This document shows positions 1 through 8,380 of a stretch of DNA of 64,000 bases, piece by piece. The DNA lies in NCBI RefSeq assembly GCF_000688395.1, contig NZ_JIAG01000002.1, positions 186,001 to 250,000 of the forward strand. The letters run 5' to 3'. The stretch is from Haematomicrobium sanguinis DSM 21259 (GTDB taxonomy: Bacteria; Actinomycetota; Actinomycetes; Actinomycetales; Micrococcaceae). The stretch's first letter is position 1. Each line of letters begins with the position of its first letter. A model generated the notes under the pieces. It saw only the letters and a list, made by a program, of their open reading frames with translations. It was not told the origin of the DNA and did not search any database. Made by a program: the position numbers and the translations under genes.

Positions 1-2
1 GC

Positions 3-128
3 GCCCCGATCGAGAAGGGCGCCCGCTGGGTCGCCGAGCGAGCCAAGCGTCTGCCGCCTCTGAGCGCCTTCGGCCGTCGCGGCGGCGCCGAGCAGGGACC
101 GCACCGCTCCGGGGTCGGGATGAGGTAG
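3..128 (+). CDS. C-terminal end of an unidentified ICE protein (partial)
   Basis: One frame is open from the window edge to a TAG at 126-128 and reads as a basic C-terminal tail of about 41 residues (ending RSGVGMR). The start is outside the window. It is followed 92 bases later by the next co-directional ICE gene. The tail is too short for a family call; a conjugation or mobilisation protein is only a guess from the neighbourhood. Confidence 0.35.
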   Translation, partial: APIEKGARWVAERAKRLPPLSAFGRRGGAEQGPHRSGVGMR

Positions 129-220
129 CCGGGTGGTGATGAGTCATGGGCGCTCATTCCGTCAAGGCGAGCCCCGCAGTCGTCTGCGGGTGCACCTCGC
201 CGTCGGGAGGTGCCCAGACC

Positions 221-1117
221 ATGACCAACGACACCAGCACCATGAGCGAGACCAGCGGCCGGACGGCTGAGGACTACCGCACCAGCGAGGGCCTGCGTGC
301 CCTGCTGAAACGGCTGCACGCCGCCGGCCAGCGCGCCTGGGAGCACGACCCGGTAGCGGCAGAGCTGATGGCGTTCGCGGCCGAGAAGTACGCGGCGCTG
401 GCGCACAAGCACCGGCTCGATCCGTGGGAGGCCGCATCGGCGGCGTTCGACGTGATGCGCACCAAGGCCGCCCGCACCGCCGATGACCCGTGGGCGGTCA
501 TCACGCACGCGGTACGGATCACCTGCATCGCCGAGGAACGCGGCCAAGGGCTGCTGTGCTCGACCCACCAGGCACGCCGGCCCCGCTACTCGATCTTCCA
601 CGACCCCGAACGGCTCTCCGACCGCGAGAACGTCCTGAGCGACTACCATCCCGCGTTCCAGATCAAGGACGCCCACGACCGCGACAACACCCCGGAGCAG
701 GCACCGGCCGAGCCGGCGGCAACCACCGCGGCGTCGGCGGTCGAGGACGCGATCACGCTGCTGATGCTGCTGGACTGGCCCGAGGGCACGGCACGCCCGG
801 CGGTAGAACACGTCTGCGTGGCGCTGACGCGCGTCGGGAACCGGCACACCGCCTACGAGACACTGCGACGCGACAAGCACGCCCGAGCCCTGATCGACCT
901 TCCTGGCCGGTCCTGGGCGGTGCTGCTGCGCGCCCTGCTCGGCTGCCCGGACCCGGCGCTCGCGGCGACCGGCGCGGGACGCGGCATCCTGCTGCGGCTG
1001 CTGATCGGCGAGACCCTGCCGGTGCTGCTGCGCGATGACGACCTCGTGCTCACCCTCTCCCTGGCCGCACCGGGCATCAGCAAGCCGGGCGCGAGAAAGG
1101 CGCGAGGTGCGGGATGA
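221..1117 (+). CDS. ICE backbone protein of unknown function
   Basis: This 298-residue soluble protein has no signal peptide or membrane segment. I chose the ATG at 221 over an upstream in-frame ATG at 146 because GGGAGG lies about 10 bases before it. The N-terminal half is helical and rich in Ala, Arg and Asp; it has a hydrophobic Leu-rich C-terminal third (around LLRALLGCPDPALAATGAG). Its stop overlaps the ATG of the ParB-like gene (ATGA), so the two are translationally coupled. Genes like this sit beside the ParB-like gene in actinobacterial ICEs, but I recognise no catalytic motif and assign no function. Confidence 0.75.
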   Translation: MTNDTSTMSETSGRTAEDYRTSEGLRALLKRLHAAGQRAWEHDPVAAELMAFAAEKYAALAHKHRLDPWEAASAAFDVMRTKAARTADDPWAVITHAVRITCIAEERGQGLLCSTHQARRPRYSIFHDPERLSDRENVLSDYHPAFQIKDAHDRDNTPEQAPAEPAATTAASAVEDAITLLMLLDWPEGTARPAVEHVCVALTRVGNRHTAYETLRRDKHARALIDLPGRSWAVLLRALLGCPDPALAATGAGRGILLRLLIGETLPVLLRDDDLVLTLSLAAPGISKPGARKARGAG

Positions 1118-2139
1118 GCGCACCGGCCGGACACATCGAGCTGGAGCGGGCGGTTGACTCCATCACTGTCGGCCGCCGGCACCGCACGGACCTGGGCGAC
1201 ATCGACGCGCTCGCGGCGTCGATCGACCGGGACGGTCTGTTGCAGCCGCCGACGATCACCCCGGACGGGGTGCTGGTGTGCGGGGCGCGCCGGATGGCCG
1301 CGATCAAGAAGCTCGGCTGGCGCCGCGTCAGCGTGTGGGTGCGCTCCGGTATCTCGGACCGGCTGGGGCATCTGCTGGCCGAGCAGGACGACAACCAGCT
1401 CCACAAGCCGCTCACCGCGATCGAGGCCGCCGCCTTGTACCGGGAGATCAAGGAACTCATGGCCGAGGACGCCGCACGCCGCAAGGCCAAGACCCAGTTC
1501 CACGAGGGCCACGAGCCCGGAAAGCATGGTCCCGCCGATTCGGCGGGACCATCGGACTCGCACCAGCTCGGAGACGCTCGGACACAGGCGGCGCGGATGG
1601 TGACCGGCTCGGCGTCCTACAGTCGGCTGGAACAGATCGGCTACCTGCAACACCTGGCCGACGATCCGAGCACCCCGGAGACGATCCGCGTCCAGGCGCG
1701 GGACGGGCTGACGCAGATCGAGGCCGGTGCGGCGGTCAACCCGATCTTCCAGCGCCTCCGCGACAGCCAAGCCAAGGCCGACAGCGAGCGGGACCAACGG
1801 TTGCACGAGCTGGCCGACGAAGCCCTGGCCCGCGTCCACGCCGCCAAGACCAGCAAGGCCAGCAAGGTCAGCAAGCCGGCCACGCCGAAGCGTCGCCCCG
1901 TCGTTGAGGACGAGGAACCGACGCGGTACCCGCTGCGGGCGTTCGTACTGACCTGGGGCGACCTGGAAGCGTGGTGGACCCACTACGACGTGGACGAGCT
2001 GGCCGTCGAGCTCACCGACGAGCAGGCCGAGGCGTTCTTCGCCACCGTCGAGGGCACCACCGAGTTCGCCGACCGGCTCCGCACCGCCCGCACAACCGTC
2101 GCTGAGTCGGCGGGCCGGCCGCTGCTGCGCGCCCTCTGA
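1114..2139 (+). CDS. ParB/Srx-fold N-terminal domain protein
   Basis: This 341-residue protein has a ParB-like N-terminal domain at about residues 8-95, visible as a 'DIDALAASIDRDGLLQPP' segment followed by 'VCGARRMAAIKKLGW', the usual core of the family's CTP-binding fold. A charged Lys/Ala/Ser linker lies near residues 240-265, followed by an acidic, Trp-containing C-terminal region. No partner ParA is visible in the ICE part of the window. Likely roles are element maintenance, regulation, or DNA processing during transfer; this is inference from the fold and position. It is coupled to the preceding gene by a 4-base overlap. Confidence 0.8.
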   Translation: MSAPAGHIELERAVDSITVGRRHRTDLGDIDALAASIDRDGLLQPPTITPDGVLVCGARRMAAIKKLGWRRVSVWVRSGISDRLGHLLAEQDDNQLHKPLTAIEAAALYREIKELMAEDAARRKAKTQFHEGHEPGKHGPADSAGPSDSHQLGDARTQAARMVTGSASYSRLEQIGYLQHLADDPSTPETIRVQARDGLTQIEAGAAVNPIFQRLRDSQAKADSERDQRLHELADEALARVHAAKTSKASKVSKPATPKRRPVVEDEEPTRYPLRAFVLTWGDLEAWWTHYDVDELAVELTDEQAEAFFATVEGTTEFADRLRTARTTVAESAGRPLLRAL

Positions 2140-2180
2140 TGCACCGGTAGGGCCAGTCACCGGCGGGCTCACCTCTGGGC

Positions 2181-2870
2181 ATGAAGACGAATCTCGCTTC
2201 CTGGTCCCGTGGCCGACTCATCGCGGTGATCGCCGCCGGCCTCGTGCTGCTGCTCCTGATCGGCGTCGGCGTGTATGGGCTCATCACCGGCCCACGACAG
2301 CCCACCGATCGCGCGCCCGATCCGGCTCCGACCATCACCGCTCCGGGTGAGTCCGAGCCCGGCGAACCGGGGCCGCCGCGGGTGATCCCCTCGCACGACC
2401 CGGATGAGTTCGCCCGCAATGTCGCTGAGGCGCTGTTCGCCTGGGACACCGGCTCCGGGCTGATGCCGCTGGATTACTCCGCCGCGATCTTGGAGGTCGG
2501 GGACCCCTCCGGCCATGAGCAGGCGGGCCTCGCCGCCGACATCGCGTCCTATCTGCCGTCGCGGGAGGCGTGGATCGAGCTGCGCAAGTACGCCACCACC
2601 CAGCATCTCACCATCGAGTCCTCGTTCGTGCCCCAAGCATGGGACACCGCGGTTGAGCAGGCCCAGTCCGGCCAGCTCCCGCGTGGTGCGACCGCGATCA
2701 CGATCGAAGGAACCCGGCACCGCGAGGGCGTCTGGAACGGCGAACCCGTCACCAGCGAGCACCCCGTGGCCTTCACCGTGTTTCTGGCCTGCCCGCCCCC
2801 GGCGCCGGAGTTCCGCACCGGCCCGTGTCACGTGCTGCGCCTGTCGCAGCTCGACAACCCGCTGCGATGA
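2181..2870 (+). CDS. VirB8/TcpC-like conjugation protein
   Basis: This 229-residue protein has a short cytoplasmic N-terminus, one strong membrane helix (around residues 12-36), a Pro-rich linker (about 42-72), and an extracytoplasmic domain of about 150 residues. That layout matches VirB8/TcpC-type assembly factors, whose NTF2-like domains scaffold Gram-positive type IV secretion channels. There is no diagnostic catalytic motif, as expected for a scaffold. It is followed 13 bases later by the cell-wall hydrolase gene, consistent with one transfer operon. The call rests on topology and context. Confidence 0.6.
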   Translation: MKTNLASWSRGRLIAVIAAGLVLLLLIGVGVYGLITGPRQPTDRAPDPAPTITAPGESEPGEPGPPRVIPSHDPDEFARNVAEALFAWDTGSGLMPLDYSAAILEVGDPSGHEQAGLAADIASYLPSREAWIELRKYATTQHLTIESSFVPQAWDTAVEQAQSGQLPRGATAITIEGTRHREGVWNGEPVTSEHPVAFTVFLACPPPAPEFRTGPCHVLRLSQLDNPLR

Positions 2871-2883
2871 CAGAAGGCACGCC

Positions 2884-4512
2884 GTGGTCAAGAAGCTCCT
2901 CATCCTCGGACTCGCCTTCGTCCTGTTCGGCCCTGCCTGTGTCCTGATGGCGATCGGCGTGCTGATGAACCCCGCCGCCGCGAACTGCGCCGTCCCCGGC
3001 GGCAGCGTCACCGTGGGCAACGTCCCCGATTCGTTGACCGTCACCACGCAAGACGGCACCACGTTCACGCTGAACAAGACCCAGCTCACGCACGCGGCCA
3101 CGATCATCACTGTCGGCGGCGGCATCGAGGGCGTCGGCCGGCCCGGCATCAAGATCGCGCTGATGGCCGCGCTCACCGAGAGCACCCTGCGCCAGCTCGC
3201 CAACACCAGTGCCTACCCCGAGTCCGCGAACTACCCCAACGACGGCAACGGCGGCGACCACGACTCCCTCGGCCTGTTCCAGATGCGCCCGCAATCCGGG
3301 TGGGGAACCGTCGCGGAGCTGATGGACACGAACTATCAGGCCCGCGCGTTCTACGGCGGACCCGATGGACCTAACTATCCCTCGCCGCGGGGCCTGCTGG
3401 ACATCCCCGGCTGGGCCCAGATGGACCCCGGCGAGGCCGCGCAAGCCGTCGAGGTCAGTGCCTACCCTGACCGCTACCGCAACTACGAGCCGGTCGCCGA
3501 ACGCATCCTCGACGCTCTCACCGGCGCGACGGGTGCGGCTGGCCCGGCCACCGCCTCGGTGGTGGCCGGTCCGGTCGCGGAGTCCTCGCGGGTCGTGTTC
3601 CCGCTCCCCGAGGGAACTTGGGTGCTCACCAGCGAGTTCGGGCCGCGTATCCATCCGATCACCGGGGAACCGTCGTTCCACACCGGCACCGACTTCGCCG
3701 CACCGGACGGCACGCCGATCCTCGCCGCCGCAGACGGGACCGTGACCGTGGCCGAGTTCTCCGGCGGCTACGGCGGACTCATTGTCATCGAGCACCAGAT
3801 CGACGGGCAGACCGTGGCGACCGCCTACGCGCATATGTGGCAGTCCGGCATCCTCGTCGCGGCCGGAGATCGTGTGACCGCGGGCCAGCACATCGGCGAT
3901 GTCGGCAGCTCCGGGAACAGCACGGGGCCACACCTGCATTTCGAGGTCCGGCCCGGCGGCACGAGCGGCGAGGCCGTCGACGCGGCCAAGTGGCTTAACG
4001 ACCACAACGCGGTCGACCTGCCCGAAGCCACGGTCGGCAGCCCGAACGAGTGCAGTTCCGGTGGAGCGCCGGGCGATCCCGCCCCGCTGGACGGCGACCC
4101 CGACCAGATGGTCGATGACCCCACCAGCGACGGGCAGATCACCGCGCGGATGGCGCACGTCATGGCCCAAGCCCGTGCCGCGTTCCCCGACAGCTCCTGG
4201 GCCTGCTACTCGCCCCGGCCCGGCACAACGTCAGAGCACCCGCTGGGCCGGGCGTGTGACATCACGTTCGGGAACCCGATCGGGACGCACCCGACGCCCG
4301 CGCAGCTCGAGGACGGGTGGCGGGTGACGAACTGGATGAAGGACCACGCCGAGTCGCTGGGCGTGGAGTACCTGATCTGGCAGGGCCAAATCTGGTCCCT
4401 GGCCCGCGACGCCGAAGGCTGGCGCCCCTACAACGGCGGCGGGATGCACGACCCCGGCGACGTGACCGGCGGCCATTACGACCACCTGCACGTCACCGTC
4501 AGGGCCAACTAG
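2884..4512 (+). CDS. Three-domain secreted peptidoglycan hydrolase (VirB1-like)
   Basis: This 542-residue protein starts at GTG 2884 with an N-terminal membrane/signal helix (about 5-28). Three domains follow. A lytic-transglycosylase-like region (about 60-210) has 'TESTLR' and 'SLGLFQMRP', the typical catalytic-Glu and GLFQ context. An M23 endopeptidase (about 235-365) has 'HTGTDFAAP' and 'HLHFE' zinc ligands. A C-terminal region (about 410-540) has 'HPLGRACDI' and 'YDHLHV', resembling M15/VanY-type carboxypeptidase zinc sites. It probably opens the thick cell wall locally so the conjugation channel can assemble. The start was chosen because upstream sequence in this frame overlaps the VirB8-like gene. 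Confidence 0.88.
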   Translation: MVKKLLILGLAFVLFGPACVLMAIGVLMNPAAANCAVPGGSVTVGNVPDSLTVTTQDGTTFTLNKTQLTHAATIITVGGGIEGVGRPGIKIALMAALTESTLRQLANTSAYPESANYPNDGNGGDHDSLGLFQMRPQSGWGTVAELMDTNYQARAFYGGPDGPNYPSPRGLLDIPGWAQMDPGEAAQAVEVSAYPDRYRNYEPVAERILDALTGATGAAGPATASVVAGPVAESSRVVFPLPEGTWVLTSEFGPRIHPITGEPSFHTGTDFAAPDGTPILAAADGTVTVAEFSGGYGGLIVIEHQIDGQTVATAYAHMWQSGILVAAGDRVTAGQHIGDVGSSGNSTGPHLHFEVRPGGTSGEAVDAAKWLNDHNAVDLPEATVGSPNECSSGGAPGDPAPLDGDPDQMVDDPTSDGQITARMAHVMAQARAAFPDSSWACYSPRPGTTSEHPLGRACDITFGNPIGTHPTPAQLEDGWRVTNWMKDHAESLGVEYLIWQGQIWSLARDAEGWRPYNGGGMHDPGDVTGGHYDHLHVTVRAN

Positions 4513-4518
4513 CAATTA

Positions 4519-4674
4519 TTACGTTAGATGTAATCCGCGACGGCCGGAATCGTGCGTATTCGCTGGTCAGGCAAGGGTACCAGGGGTCACTGATCTGAGC
4601 CTTGAACCCGGCTCTTGACCAGGGGAAACGCACCAAGTCTTACGTTAGATGTACTTTTCATACATTAGATGTAA
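4519..4674. repeat. Three copies of a 15-bp near-palindrome (TTACGTTAGATGTAA)
   Basis: Copies lie at 4519-4533 (TTACGTTAGATGTAA), 4640-4654 (TTACGTTAGATGTAC) and 4660-4674 (ATACATTAGATGTAA). Each has the form TTAC-N7-GTAA. The last two start 20 bases apart, and an outer inverted repeat AGTCTTAC (4636-4643) / GTAAGACT (4671-4678) encloses them. A TTGACC -35-like box lies at about 4614. The stretch is clearly AT-richer than the flanking ICE and lies between the hydrolase gene and the recombinase gene. It could be an operator for the cassette's XRE regulator or recombinase core sites. No matching copy is visible after 7,827. Confidence 0.7.
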
Positions 4675-4684
4675 GACTGTTGGA

Positions 4685-5812
4685 GTGGACTTCGAGGACG
4701 GGAACCGCGCCGGATCGGTGACGGCGTTGCGGGCGGGCAACGTGGCGTTGCTGCGTCCGGCGGAGCAGGTCTTCGATGACATGCTCACGGGCTGGTCGGC
4801 GCAGCAGGTCTCACGGATGCTGAACCCCAAGACGATCGGGGCGCGCTTGTCGCAGGTGCGCCGGTTCGCCGTGTTCTGCGGGAGCTTGCCGTGGGAGTGG
4901 TCGCCCGCCGATGTCGAGGAGTGGACGACCGAGCTGGTCTCCGGCGACAAGCCGTGCTCGCACGGCACGATCCGCTCGTATCAGAACGCGGTCGCGTTGT
5001 TCTGCGACTACCTGACCGACCGCCGCTACGGCTGGATCGAGCGATGCGAGGAACTGTTCGGCACTCATCCGGTGCAGGTCTGCCATGAGTGGAACACCGC
5101 GATCCACACCAGCGATCACGAGGCACGCCCGGCGGTCCGGCCACTGTCGCGGGAAGAGGTACAAGCCTTCTTCGACTACGCCGACGATCGCGCCGACCAT
5201 GCTCGCACGCGCGGAAAGAAGGGCTGGAAGTCGGTGTTCCGCGACGCGACCCTGTTCAAGATGATCTACGCCTTCGGGCTGCGCCGCCGCGAGGTCGGGA
5301 TGCTGGACCTGCATGACTTCACCCGCAACCCGACCGCGACCGAGTTCGGCCGGTACGGGGTCTGCAACGTCCGCTGGGGCAAGGCCAGCAAAGGCTCCCC
5401 GCCCCGTCGGCGGGCGGTGCTGGCGGTGTTCGACTGGACCCGCCCAGTGATCGAGGAATACGTCACCGACGTGCTGCCGCTGTTCGACACGGCAGGCGCC
5501 GGGATGCTGTGGCCGACCGAACGACAATCCAGGATCACGGGCAGCTACATCGGGATGAGGTTCGCCGAGTACCGCGACGACCTCGGCTTCGACGCCGCGC
5601 TGCACCCGCACTGTCTGCGGCACTCGTATGTGACCCATCTGATCGAGGACGGCTTCGACCCGCTGTTCGTGCAGCAGCAGGTCGGGCACCGGTGGGGATC
5701 GACCACAGCCCTCTACACCGGCGTCTCGGGCGACTACCGCAACCGCACCCTGCGCCGCGCCCTGGACGCCGCGTTCACCCCACCGACCGCAACCGAGGAA
5801 GGATCACGCTGA
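4685..5812 (+). CDS. Tyrosine recombinase of a three-gene cassette
   Basis: This is a site-specific recombinase of about 375 residues in the XerD/phage integrase superfamily. The C-terminal catalytic domain shows the first Arg in 'FGLRRREVG', the box-II signature 'HCLRHSYVTH', 'VGHRW' and the nucleophile region 'TALYTG'. A SAM-like N-terminal core-binding domain precedes it. An in-frame ATG at 4649 lies inside the 15-bp repeats; I prefer the GTG at 4685, which leaves those repeats as upstream control or recombination sites, though neither start has a good ribosome site. The stop overlaps the next ATG by one base (TGATG). It is distinct from the ICE integrase at 21.4 kb. Confidence 0.85.
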   Translation: MDFEDGNRAGSVTALRAGNVALLRPAEQVFDDMLTGWSAQQVSRMLNPKTIGARLSQVRRFAVFCGSLPWEWSPADVEEWTTELVSGDKPCSHGTIRSYQNAVALFCDYLTDRRYGWIERCEELFGTHPVQVCHEWNTAIHTSDHEARPAVRPLSREEVQAFFDYADDRADHARTRGKKGWKSVFRDATLFKMIYAFGLRRREVGMLDLHDFTRNPTATEFGRYGVCNVRWGKASKGSPPRRRAVLAVFDWTRPVIEEYVTDVLPLFDTAGAGMLWPTERQSRITGSYIGMRFAEYRDDLGFDAALHPHCLRHSYVTHLIEDGFDPLFVQQQVGHRWGSTTALYTGVSGDYRNRTLRRALDAAFTPPTATEEGSR

Positions 5813-6153
5813 TGACGAAGACCGTCGCCTACCACTGGCACCTGCGCAAGATCATGAACGAGCACGGCATGAACGCCACCACCGAACTGGTGCCGCTGCT
5901 GGCCGACCGGGGCGTGGTGATGACCTCGACCCAGGTCTACCGGATCGTCACCGGCGAGCCGGAGCGGTTGAACATGCGGCTGCTCGCCGCGCTCTGCGAC
6001 ATCCTCGACGTCACCCCCAACGACCTGATCGAGCCCTACGTCGCCACCAGCTCGCGGCGCGGACGCAAGACCGGCACCACCGGCACCAGCACGCAGTCCA
6101 AGCCCAGCCGGAACCGTCCAACTCGCGCAGTCATCAAGCCTGCTGGGGACTGA
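5812..6153 (+). CDS. XRE-family helix-turn-helix protein of the recombinase cassette
   Basis: This 113-residue protein has a Cro/CI-type helix-turn-helix at about residues 5-70 ('TSTQVYRIVTGEPERLNM' and 'LLAALCDILDVTPNDLIEPY') and a basic Arg/Thr/Ser tail. Such proteins bind operator DNA as repressors. Its ATG overlaps the recombinase stop, and the third cassette gene begins 9 bases after its stop, so the three are co-transcribed. It is the natural candidate to bind the three 15-bp near-palindromes upstream of the cassette, though recombination directionality factor is an alternative role. Confidence 0.82.
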   Translation: MTKTVAYHWHLRKIMNEHGMNATTELVPLLADRGVVMTSTQVYRIVTGEPERLNMRLLAALCDILDVTPNDLIEPYVATSSRRGRKTGTTGTSTQSKPSRNRPTRAVIKPAGD

Positions 6154-6162
6154 CCGGACCAG

Positions 6163-7827
6163 ATGGCGAGCACGATCGTCCCCGGTGAGTGTTTCCGCTG
6201 CGGACGGGTGAGGAACCTGCGCTGGAACCACACACTCAACCGGGGTGAGTGTCGGGCTTGCCGCGCCCGCCGCTCACCCCAGGAGACCTGCACCGGCTGC
6301 GGCAGGCAGCGGCGAGTCAACGCCCGCACCAGCGACGGCGGCGCTATCTGCACCACCTGCTACGCCCGAAACCGCGCCGGTGAGGATGCTTGCGAGGGAT
6401 GCGGCACTATCGGCCCGCTCGCCACCCGAGCTGGCGGGAAGTCCGATGGATCGCGGGATCTCTGCGTTCGCTGCTACCGGCACCCGCGTCGGTCCTGCGG
6501 CGTCTGCGGCCGGCTCAAGCGAGTCGCGTTGAAAGCGACCGCCGCGAGCCCGGACGTCTGCCCGACCTGCTACCAAGCGCCGGTCATCGACTGCTCCATC
6601 TGCGGCCAGCGGTCGCTCGGCCGGCGAACCACCAACCACGGCCGGCCCCGTTGCTTCGCCTGCCAAGCCACCCAGCAGATCGACGCCGCGCTCACCGGCC
6701 CGGACGGCACGATCCGACCCGAGCTGAAACCCGTCCGCGATGCCCTGACCGAGCTACGCCAACCCCGCTCGCTGCTGAACAACTGGCACGACTTGCCGAG
6801 CCTGCACCTGCTCACCGACATCGCTCAAGGCCGGCTCGACCTGTCACACGATGCTCTCGATGCCCGCCCGCAAGTGTTCTCGGTGACCTACCTGCGCGCG
6901 ATGCTCGTCGCCTCCGGCGCGTTGCCGCCCCGGGACGAGAACGCCGCCCGGCTACACCGCCACGCCGCCGAAGCCGGCGCCGACATCACCGATCCCGAGC
7001 TGCGCGGCGTGCTGTCCCGCTATGCCCGCTGGCACGTCGTCGGCCGCGCCAAGACCAACCGCCACGGCCACCTCACCGCTCATGTCGCCGCACGCTGCCG
7101 CAGCGACATTCACACCGCCCACGCCTTTCTCGACGACCTGACCGCGGGCGGTCACACCCTCGACGACTGCCCGCAAGCCTGCGTGGACGCCTGGCTCAGC
7201 ACGAGCCGCAGCACCCGCCTGGGGTTCGTCCGCTGGCTCACACGAGGCGGCTACCTACCCCGAGTCACGTTGCCCGAACCCGTCGCGGCGAAAGACCCCG
7301 CCCATCAGGTTGACGCCGAAGATCAGCTGGCCCTTGCCCGCCGACTCCTGCACGACTCCACCGTCGCCAGCATCGAGGATCGCGCCGCCGCCTGCCTGAT
7401 CCTGCTCTATGCCCAGCCCGTCGCGAAGATCGCCGCCCTCACCACCGACGACATCGGGGTCCGCGACACGGGAACCTATCTGCGGCTCGGCCGCGAACCG
7501 CTGCTGCTGATCCCGCCTCTGGACGGGCTGGTCACCGCGCTACCGGTCGTCAAGCCGTTCGGCACTGCGAGCATCCTGGCTGATGCCCGGTGGCTGTTCA
7601 CTGGCAAGAACGCGGGCACCCATCTTCATCCCGCTTCACTCATGCGGCGGATGAACCAGCTCGGCATCTTCACCCGCGCCAGCCGGAGCACCGCGCTACT
7701 GCACCTGGCCTCCACGACCCCGCCCGCCGTGTTCGCCTCGCTCATCGGCATCCACATCACCACCGCGACCCGCTGGGCTGAACTCACCGGCTCAGCCTGG
7801 AACACCTACGCCGCCGCCCGACGCTGA
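6163..7827 (+). CDS. Zinc-ribbon protein with a degenerate recombinase-like C-terminus
   Basis: This 554-residue protein has an N-terminal region (about 5-165) with six or so CxxC pairs ('CFRCG', 'CRACR', 'CTGCG', 'CTTCY', 'CEGCG', 'CVRCY', 'CGVCG', 'CPTCY', 'CSICG', 'CFACQ'), forming tandem zinc ribbons. The rest is helical. The end ('ALLHLASTTPPAVFASLIGI', then 'TATRWAEL') follows the spacing of a tyrosine-recombinase C-terminus, but the expected HxxR, GH and Tyr are missing. I infer a DNA-binding partner of the recombinase rather than an enzyme. It is the last gene of the three-gene cassette. Confidence 0.7.
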   Translation: MASTIVPGECFRCGRVRNLRWNHTLNRGECRACRARRSPQETCTGCGRQRRVNARTSDGGAICTTCYARNRAGEDACEGCGTIGPLATRAGGKSDGSRDLCVRCYRHPRRSCGVCGRLKRVALKATAASPDVCPTCYQAPVIDCSICGQRSLGRRTTNHGRPRCFACQATQQIDAALTGPDGTIRPELKPVRDALTELRQPRSLLNNWHDLPSLHLLTDIAQGRLDLSHDALDARPQVFSVTYLRAMLVASGALPPRDENAARLHRHAAEAGADITDPELRGVLSRYARWHVVGRAKTNRHGHLTAHVAARCRSDIHTAHAFLDDLTAGGHTLDDCPQACVDAWLSTSRSTRLGFVRWLTRGGYLPRVTLPEPVAAKDPAHQVDAEDQLALARRLLHDSTVASIEDRAAACLILLYAQPVAKIAALTTDDIGVRDTGTYLRLGREPLLLIPPLDGLVTALPVVKPFGTASILADARWLFTGKNAGTHLHPASLMRRMNQLGIFTRASRSTALLHLASTTPPAVFASLIGIHITTATRWAELTGSAWNTYAAARR

Positions 7828-7836
7828 CGACCAAGG

Positions 7837-8283
7837 TCACTCCCGCTCCGTCTGAAGCAAGGTCGCGGTCTGCTCTACCCAGCGTCGTTGCCTGCCCGTC
7901 TCGACAGCTCGCCGGTGATAGTGGGAACGGACCCACGCCACCGCGTCTTCTGGCGCGACACCGCTCATCGTTGCCAGCAGCGCCAAAGCCGTCCCGGTCC
8001 GCCCGATGCCGCCGCCACACCCGATCTCGACTCGCTCCTCACCGGCACGTTCCCACGCCTCACGCAGCGCCGTCGTCGCGTCGTCGGTCGAGTCCGGTAG
8101 CCGGAAGTCTCGCCACCGCACCCAGCGATGAGGCCAAGGACCAGGCGCTGGGTCACGGCCAAGTAGATAGACCGCGAAATCGGGGGCAGGCACATCGCCG
8201 CGCGGCCGGCGCACGCCGACGCCGCGGATGCGTCGCCCGTCGGGCAACACCACCACACCCGGCTCGTCAGTCCATGCGTCCAC
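7837..8283 (-). CDS. Cysteine-dependent protein phosphatase (PTP/DSP family)
   Basis: This 148-residue protein carries the P-loop 'CGGGIGRTGT' (CX5R followed by T), the signature of cysteine-dependent protein tyrosine or dual-specificity phosphatases. An upstream 'WRDFRLPDS' fits the general-acid loop, with Asp as candidate acid. There is no signal peptide, so it is cytoplasmic. It lies opposite to the surrounding ICE genes, between the recombinase cassette and the T4SS membrane genes, and looks like cargo. The substrate is unknown; small phosphatases of this type can act on proteins, RNA 5' ends or phosphoinositides. Confidence 0.8.
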   Translation of the reverse strand: MDAWTDEPGVVVLPDGRRIRGVGVRRPRGDVPAPDFAVYLLGRDPAPGPWPHRWVRWRDFRLPDSTDDATTALREAWERAGEERVEIGCGGGIGRTGTALALLATMSGVAPEDAVAWVRSHYHRRAVETGRQRRWVEQTATLLQTERE

Positions 8284-8380
8284 ACTTCAACGCTAGCCCG
8301 ACGGCGGCGGTCCTGCCTGCGCACCTCGCCAGCATGGATTTCGAACGCTTCGAATACTTGCGATCCCCGGTTGGTTCGTG

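Noticed and set aside
853-2172. A 439-codon open frame on the minus strand opposite the ParB-like gene
   Set aside because: It is the antisense shadow of a high-GC gene: low complexity, no ribosome site, and the plus-strand frame has a recognisable ParB domain.
2773-4170. A 465-codon minus-strand frame opposite the cell-wall hydrolase
   Set aside because: The plus strand carries clear M23 and other zinc motifs; the minus frame is Arg/Gly/Val-rich without domains.
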